Below, piece by piece: positions 1 through 8,762 of a DNA stretch of 64,000 nt. The notes beneath the pieces were generated by a model. It was not told the DNA's origin. It saw nothing but the letters and a program-made list of their open reading frames with translations, and made no database searches. Each line of letters opens with the position of its first letter. Position 1 is the stretch's first letter. A program made the position numbers and the translations under genes. Source of the DNA: Bellilinea sp040754815 (lineage in GTDB: Bacteria; Chloroflexota; Anaerolineae; Anaerolineales; Anaerolineaceae); NCBI GenBank assembly GCA_040754815.1, contig JBFMBX010000003.1:248001-312000 (forward strand). The letters run 5' to 3'.

Positions 1-415
1 CAACTTTTTGAACCTCTTCAGGATATAGAAGAGAATATGCCAATGAAAGAGCGGCACCCTGACTGAATCCCATCAGGTTGATTGACTTATTTTTGACAAG
101 ATACTCTTGTTGAATTTGGTGAACCAGCCGGCGCAATGCCTGTGCTGGCTCAATGAATGCGTGTAATGTGGCTTCTCTGCCCGGCCGATGACCGATCCAG
201 CCATAGCCGCCTTCGGGTGCTGGTATGATTCCTCGAGGGGCGATGATGAGAAAATTCGGTGATATATCCCGTTGAAAAATTTGCATGGAGTTTTCATCCC
301 CTGTCCAACCATGGATCATCAGGAGAATTTGAGATTCTGATGGACTTGCAGAAGAGCGGATGCGAAGTATCCATTGCTGGTAGAGGATTACCCGGCTTTC
401 AGCGGTTTCGTTCAT
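1..415 (-). CDS. alpha/beta-hydrolase, phospholipase/carboxylesterase family (partial)
   Basis: This is the N-terminal 138 residues of a serine hydrolase whose C-terminus lies beyond the left window edge. The frame shows the HGWTGDE segment expected for the oxyanion region, then GYGWIGH, and a nucleophile elbow GFSQGAALS near residue 116, which fits the predicted esterase/phospholipase family of dienelactone-hydrolase-like proteins. The catalytic Asp and His are outside the window. The ATG overlaps the 3' end of the upstream small membrane protein by 17 bases, which suggests translational coupling at the end of a minus-strand operon. The substrate cannot be told from the sequence. Confidence 0.75.
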   Translation of the reverse strand, partial: MNETAESRVILYQQWILRIRSSASPSESQILLMIHGWTGDENSMQIFQRDISPNFLIIAPRGIIPAPEGGYGWIGHRPGREATLHAFIEPAQALRRLVHQIQQEYLVKNKSINLMGFSQGAALSLAYSLLYPEEVQKV

Positions 416-626
416 GTTCAACAACCCACTCTATTAGAAATAAGATGGTGATGATTAAAACAATGGGGGTTAATCCGGCAATAAAACAAAGCAGCCCCAT
501 TGCCAGAGCGCCTGCTCCATAGAAATTCAGAATCAGCCCGCCCCCAACCAGAAGTGTTAATAATAGGGCTCCAAGGATCAACCGAGTAGTGGTTTGTCGG
601 GCATACCGACGAAGATCTCTGGTCAT
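399..626 (-). CDS. small two-helix membrane protein, unknown function
   Basis: This 75-residue protein has a basic N-terminus (MTRDLRRYARQ) followed by two hydrophobic stretches, roughly residues 16-36 and 39-66, and a charged C-terminal tail (VEHERNR). I do not recognise the family. It lies 18 bases after the patatin-like gene and its end overlaps the start of the hydrolase gene, so it is probably a real member of this operon rather than a chance frame. The positive N-terminus suggests an N-in topology. No enzymatic motif is visible. Confidence 0.55.
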   Translation of the reverse strand: MTRDLRRYARQTTTRLILGALLLTLLVGGGLILNFYGAGALAMGLLCFIAGLTPIVLIITILFLIEWVVEHERNR

Positions 627-644
627 TGATAAAGGGAAGTATAG

Positions 645-1559
645 TTATTCTTCATCCAATAATTTACCGGGTGGCTCCGCGGCACGAAAACGACGGACAA
701 TCTTATAATACCAGGCCATTGCTTCATGAATGCGAGGCAAAGCTTCATCTACGCTTTGTTCGCCGGCATCGAGTAATTCTTGAGGATTTACCCGATCCAG
801 CGGTGCGATATGATGGACTTCGGGACGAATGATGACATCGGGCTTTTCTACCTGTAACCGCAGTTCGGTGACCATTCGACTGGTGATGTCCATTGAATTG
901 ACAAATATGCGCAGAGATTGCGCGAAGCGGGAATGGGTAATTTGTTCCAGTATTGGGCGGGGAAGTGGCGGCTCAATTGGCACACCCAGTTCGGGCATTT
1001 CACGCCATTCCTCGGGAACGGGAGAAAGACAGACCGCAACAATGGGCAGATGAGGGGCCAGCCAGCGGGCTACAGCAACGGGGACGGGGTCCAGCACACC
1101 GCCATCAACTAATTCCATCTCGTCCATGATGACGGCTGGAAAAACGCCCGGTATCGCCACGGTTGCCAGAACTGCCCGGATAACATTTCCCTTGTTGAGG
1201 ATAATTTCCTGTTTTGAGCGAATGTCAACTGCGGTGAGCGCAAGAGGAATATTTAAATCGGAAAAATTTTTCCCTTCAAGGTAAGTATTGAGAAAATTGA
1301 CCAAACCAGCCAGACCAAGCAAAGAAGGTGGATCGTTAGGTTGACGGGAAAAGAATTTTTTCTGGTTGACCATGGTTAATTCGGAAGTAATCCGGTCAAG
1401 ATTTATCCCGGCAGCATAAACAGCTCCCACAATACCACCGGCACTGGTCCCGGCAATGGCGCGAATTTTAAATCCTTCCTTTTCCAATCTTCGAATAACG
1501 CCGATGTGGGCGATACCTTTTACTCCACCGCCGCCCAAAGCCAGGGCAATATCTGTCAT
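645..1559 (-). CDS. patatin-like phospholipase family protein
   Basis: A 304-residue protein of the bacterial patatin/RssA type, which are Ser-Asp dyad lipid acyl hydrolases. The glycine-rich oxyanion loop GGGGVKG is at residues 9-15, the nucleophile motif GTSAGG puts the serine at about residue 39, and the DGG of the catalytic Asp is seen in LVDGGVLDPVP. The start at 1559 is preferred over an upstream in-frame start because GGAGG stands seven bases before this ATG. It follows the class V aminotransferase gene by about 22 bases and precedes the small membrane protein, so these four minus genes look like one operon. The lipid substrate is not predictable. Confidence 0.85.
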   Translation of the reverse strand: MTDIALALGGGGVKGIAHIGVIRRLEKEGFKIRAIAGTSAGGIVGAVYAAGINLDRITSELTMVNQKKFFSRQPNDPPSLLGLAGLVNFLNTYLEGKNFSDLNIPLALTAVDIRSKQEIILNKGNVIRAVLATVAIPGVFPAVIMDEMELVDGGVLDPVPVAVARWLAPHLPIVAVCLSPVPEEWREMPELGVPIEPPLPRPILEQITHSRFAQSLRIFVNSMDITSRMVTELRLQVEKPDVIIRPEVHHIAPLDRVNPQELLDAGEQSVDEALPRIHEAMAWYYKIVRRFRAAEPPGKLLDEE

Positions 1560-1581
1560 TATCCACCTCCCCATCAATAAT

Positions 1582-2766
1582 TTAATCGGAGACTTGAGGA
1601 AGTATAACAGAAAGTGCCCGTTTCAAGGCCTGGATATCTGCTTCCGAGTTATAAATCTGGATGGAGAAACGGAGCAGGTTGTGGTTCCTCCAATGTGTGA
1701 CCGGAATCTCAATACGAAATTCCTCCCACAAACGCTGTTGCAATTCATCAGCTCTGATGGAAGGGGGCAAGGGCACGCTGCCCATTTGCATATACCAGTC
1801 GGGATTGTCCGGATAAAAAGCCATGTTGCCGGTCACTTCTTCGATGCATTGACGGGCATGTGAGGCCAATTGATGACAGGAAAGTCTCAATTCAGGCCAG
1901 CCCAATTGCTTTTGAAATTGAATCGCATCCGGCACGGTTAAAAAGGCAGAAATATCACGCGTACCACTCCATTCGAGATAATCAACGAATGGAGATTCGC
2001 CGGGAATGTTACTATCCCATCCCCATGAAACAATTAGAGGTTCAATGAGATGCTGAACTTCAGGGCGGGCATAAAGGAAAGCCGAACCCTTAGGTGCGCA
2101 TAGCCACTTATGAAGATTGCCCACATAAAAATCGGCGCCGAGTTCATCAAGATTTAAGTCAATTTGGCCTGGAGCGTGCGCTCCGTCAATGACGGTGAGG
2201 ATGTGATTTTGCCGGGCAATTTTACAGATTCTGGCCACCGGAAAGATCATCGCTGTGGAAGAGGTGATGTGACTGATAAAAATAACTCTGGTTTTCTCTG
2301 AAATTCCTTTTATTAAACCGGAAATAATCTGATCTTCGTTTTCCACTGGCAGGTTTATGGGCTGATTGATATACTTGAAACCGATCTTGCGGGAAAGATA
2401 CTGCCACGTTTTATCCATAGCGCCATATTCATGATCCGTACTTAAGACTTCATCACCTCTTTGCAGGTTGAGACTTCGGGCGATAATGTTTATTCCTGTG
2501 GTAGCGTTGGTTACATAAACCAGGTTGGCGGGATCGGTATTTATAAAATCGGCTAATGCAGCACGAGACTGGTAAAGAAGATGTTTGGATTTTCTCCCCA
2601 AAAATTCTACCGGTTGACTTTCCAATTCTCTTTGCCAGTACTGGTATCGCTCAAAAACGGGTTTTGGTGTTGCCCCAAAAGACCCGTGGTTGAGAAAAAT
2701 GATATCAGGTCTGAGTAAAAAGAATGAACGATAATCCATTGGTTCACCATTCTCCTTGTCGGGCAT
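1582..2766 (-). CDS. aminotransferase class V-fold PLP enzyme (isopenicillin N epimerase-like)
   Basis: A full-length (394 residue) fold-type I PLP enzyme of the class V group that includes isopenicillin N epimerases and cysteine desulfurase-like proteins. Visible landmarks are LNHGSFGATP near the N-terminus, the cofactor Asp region VIDGAHAPGQ, and the probable PLP lysine in NLHKWLCAPKG. The first ATG is preceded by a perfect AGGAGG at 2777-2782 with a 10-base spacer; an internal ATG (MDYRSFF) is an alternative. No desulfurase partner (SufU, IscU) is adjacent, so epimerase, lyase or desulfurase activity cannot be separated. The start faces the MFS gene on the other strand with only 16 bases between them. 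Confidence 0.8.
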   Translation of the reverse strand: MPDKENGEPMDYRSFFLLRPDIIFLNHGSFGATPKPVFERYQYWQRELESQPVEFLGRKSKHLLYQSRAALADFINTDPANLVYVTNATTGINIIARSLNLQRGDEVLSTDHEYGAMDKTWQYLSRKIGFKYINQPINLPVENEDQIISGLIKGISEKTRVIFISHITSSTAMIFPVARICKIARQNHILTVIDGAHAPGQIDLNLDELGADFYVGNLHKWLCAPKGSAFLYARPEVQHLIEPLIVSWGWDSNIPGESPFVDYLEWSGTRDISAFLTVPDAIQFQKQLGWPELRLSCHQLASHARQCIEEVTGNMAFYPDNPDWYMQMGSVPLPPSIRADELQQRLWEEFRIEIPVTHWRNHNLLRFSIQIYNSEADIQALKRALSVILPQVSD

Positions 2767-2782
2767 AAATTTTAAACCTCCT

Positions 2783-4066
2783 ATGAAATTTCGTTTTTTA
2801 TCAATCTTACCACCTGCAGCACCCGAAAGAATAAAATGGAATTTTTATCATTTTTATGCTGATGTACTCTGGTTTGGAATTCTTAACGGAAGTACCCTTT
2901 CCTTTTTATCGGTTTATGCTGCGCGGCTTGGTGCAAGCACTCAACAAATTGGTTTGATCAATGCAGCACCGGCCATCATGGCGTTGCTGTTTTCGCTTTC
3001 TTTTGGGGCATGGATTGAGCCGCTTGATAAACGGAAAGCCACTTTGATAACGGCTGCTCTGATGCGAATATTTTACCTGCCTCTTTTTCTGATCCCTTCC
3101 CGATTACCTTATGAAATTCAAATACCGGTCATTCTCATCATGGTTTTTTTGATGCACATCCCGGCTACCGGTTTAGGCGTGGCTTTTAATTCTTTGTTCG
3201 CCGAAGCCATTGATATTGAGCATCGAGCTCAGATTGCCGGCGCGCGCAATGGGATATTTGCGATTGTTTCTATTATTACTTCGCTCGTTTGTGGTTATAT
3301 CTTAGAGCATTTTCAATTTCCTGCAGGGTATCAGATTGTCTTTGGCATTGGTTTTTTTAGCGCTGCAATTTCCACTATCCATTTGGGAATGATTCGGGTG
3401 TCCTCTTCGCCGAATTTTAAGTTTTTACAAACGTCAAAAGACTTAAGAAATAACTTACAAAAGCTGAAACAGAAACAACGGGAGAGATCTGGATTATTGC
3501 CTTTAACTGGCATGCATGCTGAAATATTAGGGAGTCCGTTTCGTAAAGTTTTGTTAATGATGTTTTCTTTTCATTTTGCTCAATTTTTGCCCTTACCTCT
3601 ATTTCCAGTTTTTGCAGTTAAAGTACTTCAGGTTTCCGACCAGATCATCAGTATCGCCAATGCGATTTTCTTTTTAGCGATGCTACTCGCTTCGAGTCAG
3701 GTTGCCCGGATTGTGAAAAAATATGGCAACCAGAAAACCATCGGAACGGGTTTAATTTTTGTGGCAGGGTATCCTCTGGTATTAAGTCTTTCGTACAATT
3801 ATGTGCCTTACCTGGCTGCGCATTTATTGGGCGGCACGGGGTGGGGATTGGCCAGCAGTACAATGTTTAATTTTGTGCTCGAAAAGTCACCGGCAGAAAC
3901 CCGCGCTACCCATATTGCGTGGTTTACCTTCTTTGCAAATGCAGGTATTTTGCTTGGCTCCACGCTCGGCCCATGGATAAGTTCATGGACTGGTATCCGC
4001 TGGGCATTAATGCTCTTTGCGATTTTTCGTCTTATATCAGGATTGAATATAGTCCGCTGGAGATAG
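2783..4066 (+). CDS. MFS transporter
   Basis: A 427-residue polytopic protein with about 12 hydrophobic segments typical of the major facilitator superfamily. A central hydrophilic loop (around residues 205-245, rich in Lys, Gln and Arg) separates two six-helix halves. An Arg-rich loop motif GARNGIF and a second-half segment RIVKKYGNQKTIGTG resemble MFS cytoplasmic loops. The ATG at 2783 is chosen over an in-frame TTG at 2756 that would overlap the divergent aminotransferase. No Shine-Dalgarno sequence is evident. The substrate is unknown. Confidence 0.8.
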   Translation: MKFRFLSILPPAAPERIKWNFYHFYADVLWFGILNGSTLSFLSVYAARLGASTQQIGLINAAPAIMALLFSLSFGAWIEPLDKRKATLITAALMRIFYLPLFLIPSRLPYEIQIPVILIMVFLMHIPATGLGVAFNSLFAEAIDIEHRAQIAGARNGIFAIVSIITSLVCGYILEHFQFPAGYQIVFGIGFFSAAISTIHLGMIRVSSSPNFKFLQTSKDLRNNLQKLKQKQRERSGLLPLTGMHAEILGSPFRKVLLMMFSFHFAQFLPLPLFPVFAVKVLQVSDQIISIANAIFFLAMLLASSQVARIVKKYGNQKTIGTGLIFVAGYPLVLSLSYNYVPYLAAHLLGGTGWGLASSTMFNFVLEKSPAETRATHIAWFTFFANAGILLGSTLGPWISSWTGIRWALMLFAIFRLISGLNIVRWR

Positions 4067-4085
4067 TTGTGTTAAAATCGCAGAT

Positions 4086-4529
4086 ATGTCCGTAAAAGTA
4101 GTAGCAACGAATCGGAAAGCCCGTTTTGAGTATTTTCTCCTTGAATTTTTTGAGGCGGGAATTGCTTTACAAGGGAGCGAAATAAAATCAGTTCGCGCCG
4201 GGCAAATCAGTCTGGCTGAGGCTTATGTTCAAACCGATGGCCGGGAAGCATGGCTCATCAATGCTCATATTGCGCCTTACGAACAAGCCAGCCGTTTCAA
4301 CCATGATCCTCGCCGTCCTCGAAAGTTATTGCTTCATAAAAGGGAGATACGCGAATTATGGAACGCAGTCAGACAAAAGGGGGTAACAATTATCCCGGTG
4401 CAGGTTTATCTTAAAGAGGGAAAGGCAAAAATAGAAATTGCCATTGCCAAGGGGAAGAAGTTGTATGATAAGCGCCACGAAATTGCCAAACGCGACCAGA
4501 ATCGAGAATTGGAACGAGAAGGAGGATAA
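4086..4529 (+). CDS. smpB: SsrA-binding protein SmpB
   Basis: A 147-residue protein that matches SmpB along its full length: KARFEYFLLEFFEAGI, ALQGSEIKSVRAG and the basic C-terminal tail KKLYDKRHEIAKRDQ. SmpB binds tmRNA and brings it to stalled ribosomes for trans-translation. The conserved length and tail, which enters the mRNA channel, indicate a functional copy. It lies 19 bases after the MFS gene and leads a short run with the prenol-kinase-like gene and hutH. The tmRNA gene itself (ssrA) was not found in the window. Confidence 0.95.
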   Translation: MSVKVVATNRKARFEYFLLEFFEAGIALQGSEIKSVRAGQISLAEAYVQTDGREAWLINAHIAPYEQASRFNHDPRRPRKLLLHKREIRELWNAVRQKGVTIIPVQVYLKEGKAKIEIAIAKGKKLYDKRHEIAKRDQNRELEREGG

Positions 4530-4573
4530 GATCTTCTGGAACACAAAAATCGGCTGGGAGCGGTTGATTTTCA

Positions 4574-5281
4574 ATGCTGGGTAATAATCTTCTCGCCCTG
4601 ATCGTTACCTTTGCTCTGGCATTATTGTGGTTGAGATTTAACGATTATCTGGCCCACCGTGGTTGGATCAGTTCCCAACTCAGTCGAAAAATCATCCATG
4701 CCGGCACAGGGCCAATTTTTGTTTTATGCTGGCTTTTATTTTCCGATCATACCTCTTCGAGATGGCTTGCTGCGCTGGTTCCGTTTGCAATAACTGTTCA
4801 GTTCTTTCTGATCGGCATTGGCGTCATTAAAGATCAGGCTTCTGTTGATGGAATGTCGCGCAGCGGAGATCCTCGGGAAATCTTGCGCGGCCCATTATTT
4901 TATGGAATTGTGTTTGTGATCCTCACAATCCTTTATTGGTATGATTCACCCATCGGCATGACTGCCCTGATGATGATGTGTGGCGGGGACGGCTTGGCGG
5001 ATGTGGTCGGCAAGAGGATCAACAGTGCGGCAATTCCGTGGTCGCCGAGAAAAACATGGGCAGGTACGTTTACCATGTTTCTGGCGGGCTGGGTTTTTTC
5101 GTTTCTTATTTTATCGGTGTTTATTTTTGCCGGTAAATTGACCGTTAGTTTTTCTTCCATTTTTATGCCGGTAACGTTTTTGGCCCTAGTTTCTACTGCG
5201 GTTGAATCGCTACCGATGAAAGATATTGACAATCTGACAGTGCCATTGGTTTGCGTGGCATTGAGTCACTTTTTATTCTAA
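4574..5281 (+). CDS. CTP-dependent prenol kinase-like membrane protein (phytol/dolichol kinase family)
   Basis: A 235-residue integral membrane protein with about seven hydrophobic segments. It carries the family landmarks SRKIIHAGTGP, GGDGLADVVGKR and WSPRKTWAGT, and the C-terminal segment ESLPMKDIDNLTVP, which are typical of the plant/cyanobacterial VTE5/VTE6-type phytol (phosphate) kinases and related dolichol kinases. I infer phosphorylation of an isoprenoid alcohol, as in salvage of prenyl chains for quinones or carriers. Some databases label such proteins phosphatidate cytidylyltransferase, and that remains an alternative. It is 44 bases after smpB and 17 bases before hutH. Confidence 0.7.
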   Translation: MLGNNLLALIVTFALALLWLRFNDYLAHRGWISSQLSRKIIHAGTGPIFVLCWLLFSDHTSSRWLAALVPFAITVQFFLIGIGVIKDQASVDGMSRSGDPREILRGPLFYGIVFVILTILYWYDSPIGMTALMMMCGGDGLADVVGKRINSAAIPWSPRKTWAGTFTMFLAGWVFSFLILSVFIFAGKLTVSFSSIFMPVTFLALVSTAVESLPMKDIDNLTVPLVCVALSHFLF

Positions 5282-5298
5282 AAAGCAGAGGGATTTTG

Positions 5299-6825
5299 AT
5301 GATTCAAATTGACGGCCGTCATCTGCAGATCAACGATGTTGTTTCTGTTGCACGGTATGGTGAAAAAGTGGAAATTTCCCCTGAAGGAAAAGAAAATTTA
5401 GAGAAATCTCGCCAAGTGCTGAACAGGATTATCAAGTCTGACCGAGCGGTTTATGGAATTAACACCGGTTTTGGAATATTTTCTGAAAAACGAATTCCAA
5501 CGGAAGACAGCAACCGTTTGAGCCGCAACTTAATTCTGAGCCATGCCGTGGCTGTTGGCGAGGCACTTCCCGCAGAGATTGTACGGGCGGCCATGCTGGT
5601 GCGCGCAAATACACTGGTCAAGGGGTTCTCCGGAGTCCGTCCAGAAGTTCCGCAGACCCTCATTGAGATGTTAAATAAGGGGGTTACTCCGGTTGTTCCT
5701 CAACAAGGGTCTTTGGGATCTTCGGGGGATTTAAGCCCGCTTTCTCATCTGGCTCTGGTTTTCACAACCGATCATGCTGATCTGGAAGAGGAATCGGGTT
5801 GGGCGGATTATGAAGGGGAAATTCTTACCGGCAAGAAGGCGATGGAAAAAGCAGGAATACCTCGGCTGATATTAGGACCAAAAGAAGGTTTAGCCATCAA
5901 TAATGGTGCAACATTCAGCACAGCGATGGCTGCACTGATCGTGTATGATGCCTATCGGTTGGTGAAATTAGCCAACCGGATTACAGCCTTGAGTTTAGAG
6001 GCTTTACTGGGCTGTTCAGCCGCCTTTGATGAGCGTATTCATGAAGCGCGCGGACAAGATGGGCAATTGCGCATAGCCAGAGAAATTCGTGAACAAATTG
6101 AGCAAAGCACTTTTATTGATGCTGCCTGTCGAGTACAGGATGCTTATTCACTGAGATGTACACCGCAAGTGCATGGAACAATCCTTGAAACCATCGAATT
6201 TGCAGAGCGGGTGATTCAAAAAGAACTGAATGCAGCGACTGATAATCCGTTACTCTTTGAGCCGGATGTTGCCCTTTCTGGTGGAAATTTTCACGGCGAA
6301 CCCATTGGCATGGTAATGGATTATTTAAAGGTGGCTTTGAGTGAACTGGGTGCGATTTCCGAACGGCGAACTTTTCGATTGCTGGACGCAAAATTGAACG
6401 GCGGACTTCCTCCTATGCTGGTGGATTCTCCCGAGGCTGCTGGTTTAAATTCGGGTTTAATGATGCCGCATTATACTGCCGCATCCCTGGTTCTTGAAAA
6501 CCAGACTCTTGCTCACCCTGACAGCGTCCATTCCCTACCCACTTCCGGCGGTCAGGAAGATCATAATGCCAATGCCATGACTGCTGCTCGTCATTGCTGG
6601 CGGATTTTAACCAATACACGTCATGTGTTGGCGATTGAATTATATACCGCCGCCCGTGCAGTTGATTTACGAATGAGACAAATGCCTCAATGCCGTCTCG
6701 GTAAAGGAACCCATCACTTATGGTCATTGGTCAGGGAAAAAGTGCCGTATCATGCCGGAGACGGCCTGTGGGCGCCTGAAATTGAAATCATCCAGCGGGA
6801 AATTCAATCTGGCTATTTGAACTGA
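5299..6825 (+). CDS. hutH: histidine ammonia-lyase
   Basis: A 508-residue member of the MIO aromatic amino acid ammonia-lyases, which deaminate L-histidine to urocanate. The start is ATG 5299; the reading frame is open upstream but overlaps the preceding gene. Tyr52 (VYGINTGFG) and His82 (LILSHA) fall one residue from the positions known in the Pseudomonas enzyme, and the Ser-His pair marks a histidine rather than phenylalanine or tyrosine lyase. The MIO tripeptide, normally Ala-Ser-Gly, reads Ser-Ser-Gly at 141-143 (GSLGSSGDLSPL). The C-terminal GQEDHN motif with its catalytic Glu is present. No hutU, hutI or hutG lies nearby, so this is an isolated copy. Confidence 0.88.
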   Translation: MIQIDGRHLQINDVVSVARYGEKVEISPEGKENLEKSRQVLNRIIKSDRAVYGINTGFGIFSEKRIPTEDSNRLSRNLILSHAVAVGEALPAEIVRAAMLVRANTLVKGFSGVRPEVPQTLIEMLNKGVTPVVPQQGSLGSSGDLSPLSHLALVFTTDHADLEEESGWADYEGEILTGKKAMEKAGIPRLILGPKEGLAINNGATFSTAMAALIVYDAYRLVKLANRITALSLEALLGCSAAFDERIHEARGQDGQLRIAREIREQIEQSTFIDAACRVQDAYSLRCTPQVHGTILETIEFAERVIQKELNAATDNPLLFEPDVALSGGNFHGEPIGMVMDYLKVALSELGAISERRTFRLLDAKLNGGLPPMLVDSPEAAGLNSGLMMPHYTAASLVLENQTLAHPDSVHSLPTSGGQEDHNANAMTAARHCWRILTNTRHVLAIELYTAARAVDLRMRQMPQCRLGKGTHHLWSLVREKVPYHAGDGLWAPEIEIIQREIQSGYLN

Positions 6826-6856
6826 AAATTCTCATTTTCTTTTAATTGCCGATTGA

Positions 6857-6885
6857 TTGACAATATACCTTTTTATGATTATCTT
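6857..6885 (+). promoter_or_regulatory. sigma-70-type promoter upstream of the L,D-transpeptidase
   Basis: A perfect -35 box TTGACA at 6857-6862 is followed by a 17-base spacer and TATCTT at 6880-6885. Transcription would begin around 6892, almost on the ATG at 6894, which implies a leaderless or nearly leaderless message. No Shine-Dalgarno sequence precedes that ATG, which agrees with this reading. Confidence 0.5.
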
Positions 6886-6893
6886 TTTTGACT

Positions 6894-8006
6894 ATGAAGT
6901 GGACAGAAACGCGTTTATCTCGCAGAAACTTCCTTAAGATGGGATTACTGGGTTTGGGCAGTCTGGCATTGCGCCCGTGGAGTTTGTGGGGGCAATTGCT
7001 TCAGGAATGGCCAGATGCAGAGCGGTTAGGGAGAGTTTGCGTCGGTAAGGTCAGTGTTCGAAAGAAACCTTCGGCTGATGCCGAAGCAGTGGGAGAACTA
7101 TACGAGGACGCGGTTGTTATCTGGTTGAGGGAAGTTATTGGAGAGGCGCCGTTAGGCAGGCAAAGCCGTCGTTGGGTTGAAACACCGGATGGCTACATTT
7201 ATGCACCAAGTCTTCAACCGGTTCGTTATCAACCCAATGAACCGGTCACGGAATTACCCACAACCAGTGCAGGGAGGGGGATGTGGGTGGAAGTGACCAT
7301 ACCTCATACCCAGATATTTTTAGAAAATAACTCACCTGCTTCTCCATGGCTGCAATATACGATTGAGTACAACACCATCCCGCGGCTGTATTACAGTCAG
7401 ATTTTATGGGTGGATGATATACGATCAAATTCTCAAGGCCAGATTCTTTACCGCGTGAATGAGCGGTTTGGCTCTTATGGCGATGTCTTCTGGGCAGCAG
7501 CAGAGGCTTTCCGCCCGCTAAAGCCGGAGGAGATTGAGCCAATTCATCCTGATGTGGAGAATAAACGAATCGTTGTAGATGTGACTCCCACAAGGCAGAT
7601 ACTCTCTTGCTATGAGGGAAATAGCGAAGTTTACTCATGCCTGATCTCTTCGGGGGCAATTTGGAACGCCGCCGGAGAAATTGTTGAGGCATGGAGAACA
7701 CCACTCGGTGCGCACCCGATCTGGAGGAAATCAATTTCCATTCACATGAGCGGAGGGCAAACCGGTACGGGGTACGATTTACCCGGAGTGGCGTGGACAA
7801 CTTTATTCACTGGTGAGGGAGTGGCAATACATTCCACATTCTGGCATAATGACTTTGGCACACCTCGTTCGCGGGGGTGTATCAATTGCGCCCCTGAAGA
7901 TGCCCGCTTCATTTTTCGATGGACTTTGCCTGTCGTACCGCTCGATCCCGGTGATGTGCAGGTTGGCATGCCCGGAGGAACGATTATTGAAGTGGTAGAA
8001 AGATGA
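6894..8006 (+). CDS. Tat-exported L,D-transpeptidase (YkuD domain)
   Basis: A 370-residue exported protein. The N-terminus carries a twin-arginine signal (SRRNFLKMGLLGLG). A small SH3-like segment (about residues 48-110) precedes a YkuD domain in the C-terminal half. The catalytic signature is complete: His in GVAIHSTFWHNDFG and SRGCINCAPEDA with the nucleophilic Cys. Such enzymes form 3-3 cross-links in peptidoglycan or attach proteins to the wall. Export by Tat rather than Sec is unusual but is seen in other members. It precedes the CcdA-TlpA redox group by 16 bases, so cytochrome or thiol maturation genes may share its transcript. Confidence 0.85.
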   Translation: MKWTETRLSRRNFLKMGLLGLGSLALRPWSLWGQLLQEWPDAERLGRVCVGKVSVRKKPSADAEAVGELYEDAVVIWLREVIGEAPLGRQSRRWVETPDGYIYAPSLQPVRYQPNEPVTELPTTSAGRGMWVEVTIPHTQIFLENNSPASPWLQYTIEYNTIPRLYYSQILWVDDIRSNSQGQILYRVNERFGSYGDVFWAAAEAFRPLKPEEIEPIHPDVENKRIVVDVTPTRQILSCYEGNSEVYSCLISSGAIWNAAGEIVEAWRTPLGAHPIWRKSISIHMSGGQTGTGYDLPGVAWTTLFTGEGVAIHSTFWHNDFGTPRSRGCINCAPEDARFIFRWTLPVVPLDPGDVQVGMPGGTIIEVVER

Positions 8007-8022
8007 TGAGTAAGGAGGAATT

Positions 8023-8751
8023 ATGGTAACTGCAAATGTGAGCGCAGGTCTGGCATTTTTAGCGGGTTTGGCTTCGTTTCTTTCACCCTGTGTCTTTGCT
8101 TTGATCCCTGCTTATATTGGATATTTAAGTGGCCGTTCAATAGCTGCTGCTCAAACCAATCATAATAAAGTCAATAAATTTTTTACGCTTTTGCACGGAT
8201 TGGCATTCATTCTTGGATTCAGTGCAGTGTTTTTGACTCTTGGGCTCACAATGTCAGCAGTTGGCAGTCTTTTATACGATTTTCGGACGGTATTGGCGAA
8301 AGTTGGCGGTGTAATTGTAGTAGTATTTGGTTTACACATGACCGGTTTGGTGCGGTTGAGTTTTCTGGAGTATGATTTACGACCACAAACAAAAACGCAA
8401 CAAAAGCGGAGCCTTCTTTCGTCTGCGCTGCTGGGAGTTACCTTCTCTGCCGGCTGGTCGCCATGTATCGGCCCGGTATTAGGAATGATTCTCACACTGG
8501 CTATCAACAGCGGCTCGGTCAATCAGGGGTTGATGCTCCTCTCGTTTTATTCTGCGGGTCTGGCGGTGCCGTTTTTACTGGCTGCGCTTGGAATTGGATG
8601 GGTAACAAACCTGATTCGTAATTATGGCAAAGTGATGTTTTATATCGAAAAGACCATGGGGGTTTTGATGATCATTGTGGGGGTGATGTTGTTCTTTGGC
8701 ATTTTCAATCAACTGGCTCAATTCGGTACTTTTGTTGATCTTGGATTGTAG
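8023..8751 (+). CDS. ccdA: CcdA-family thiol-disulfide transporter
   Basis: A 242-residue protein with six predicted membrane helices. The two conserved cysteines stand in FLSPCVFALIPAY (helix 1) and GWSPCIGPVLG (helix 4), the pair through which CcdA/DsbD-type proteins carry electrons from cytoplasmic thioredoxin across the membrane. The ATG has TAAGGAGG in front of it. It is followed directly by a TlpA-like thioredoxin, the usual extracytoplasmic partner in cytochrome c maturation or thiol repair. Confidence 0.88.
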   Translation: MVTANVSAGLAFLAGLASFLSPCVFALIPAYIGYLSGRSIAAAQTNHNKVNKFFTLLHGLAFILGFSAVFLTLGLTMSAVGSLLYDFRTVLAKVGGVIVVVFGLHMTGLVRLSFLEYDLRPQTKTQQKRSLLSSALLGVTFSAGWSPCIGPVLGMILTLAINSGSVNQGLMLLSFYSAGLAVPFLLAALGIGWVTNLIRNYGKVMFYIEKTMGVLMIIVGVMLFFGIFNQLAQFGTFVDLGL

Positions 8752-8762
8752 AGGTTATTCAA

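Noticed and set aside
7246..7800. 184-residue minus-strand open frame
   Set aside because: It is antisense to the L,D-transpeptidase gene and rich in Arg, Ser and Pro, as usual for shadow frames.
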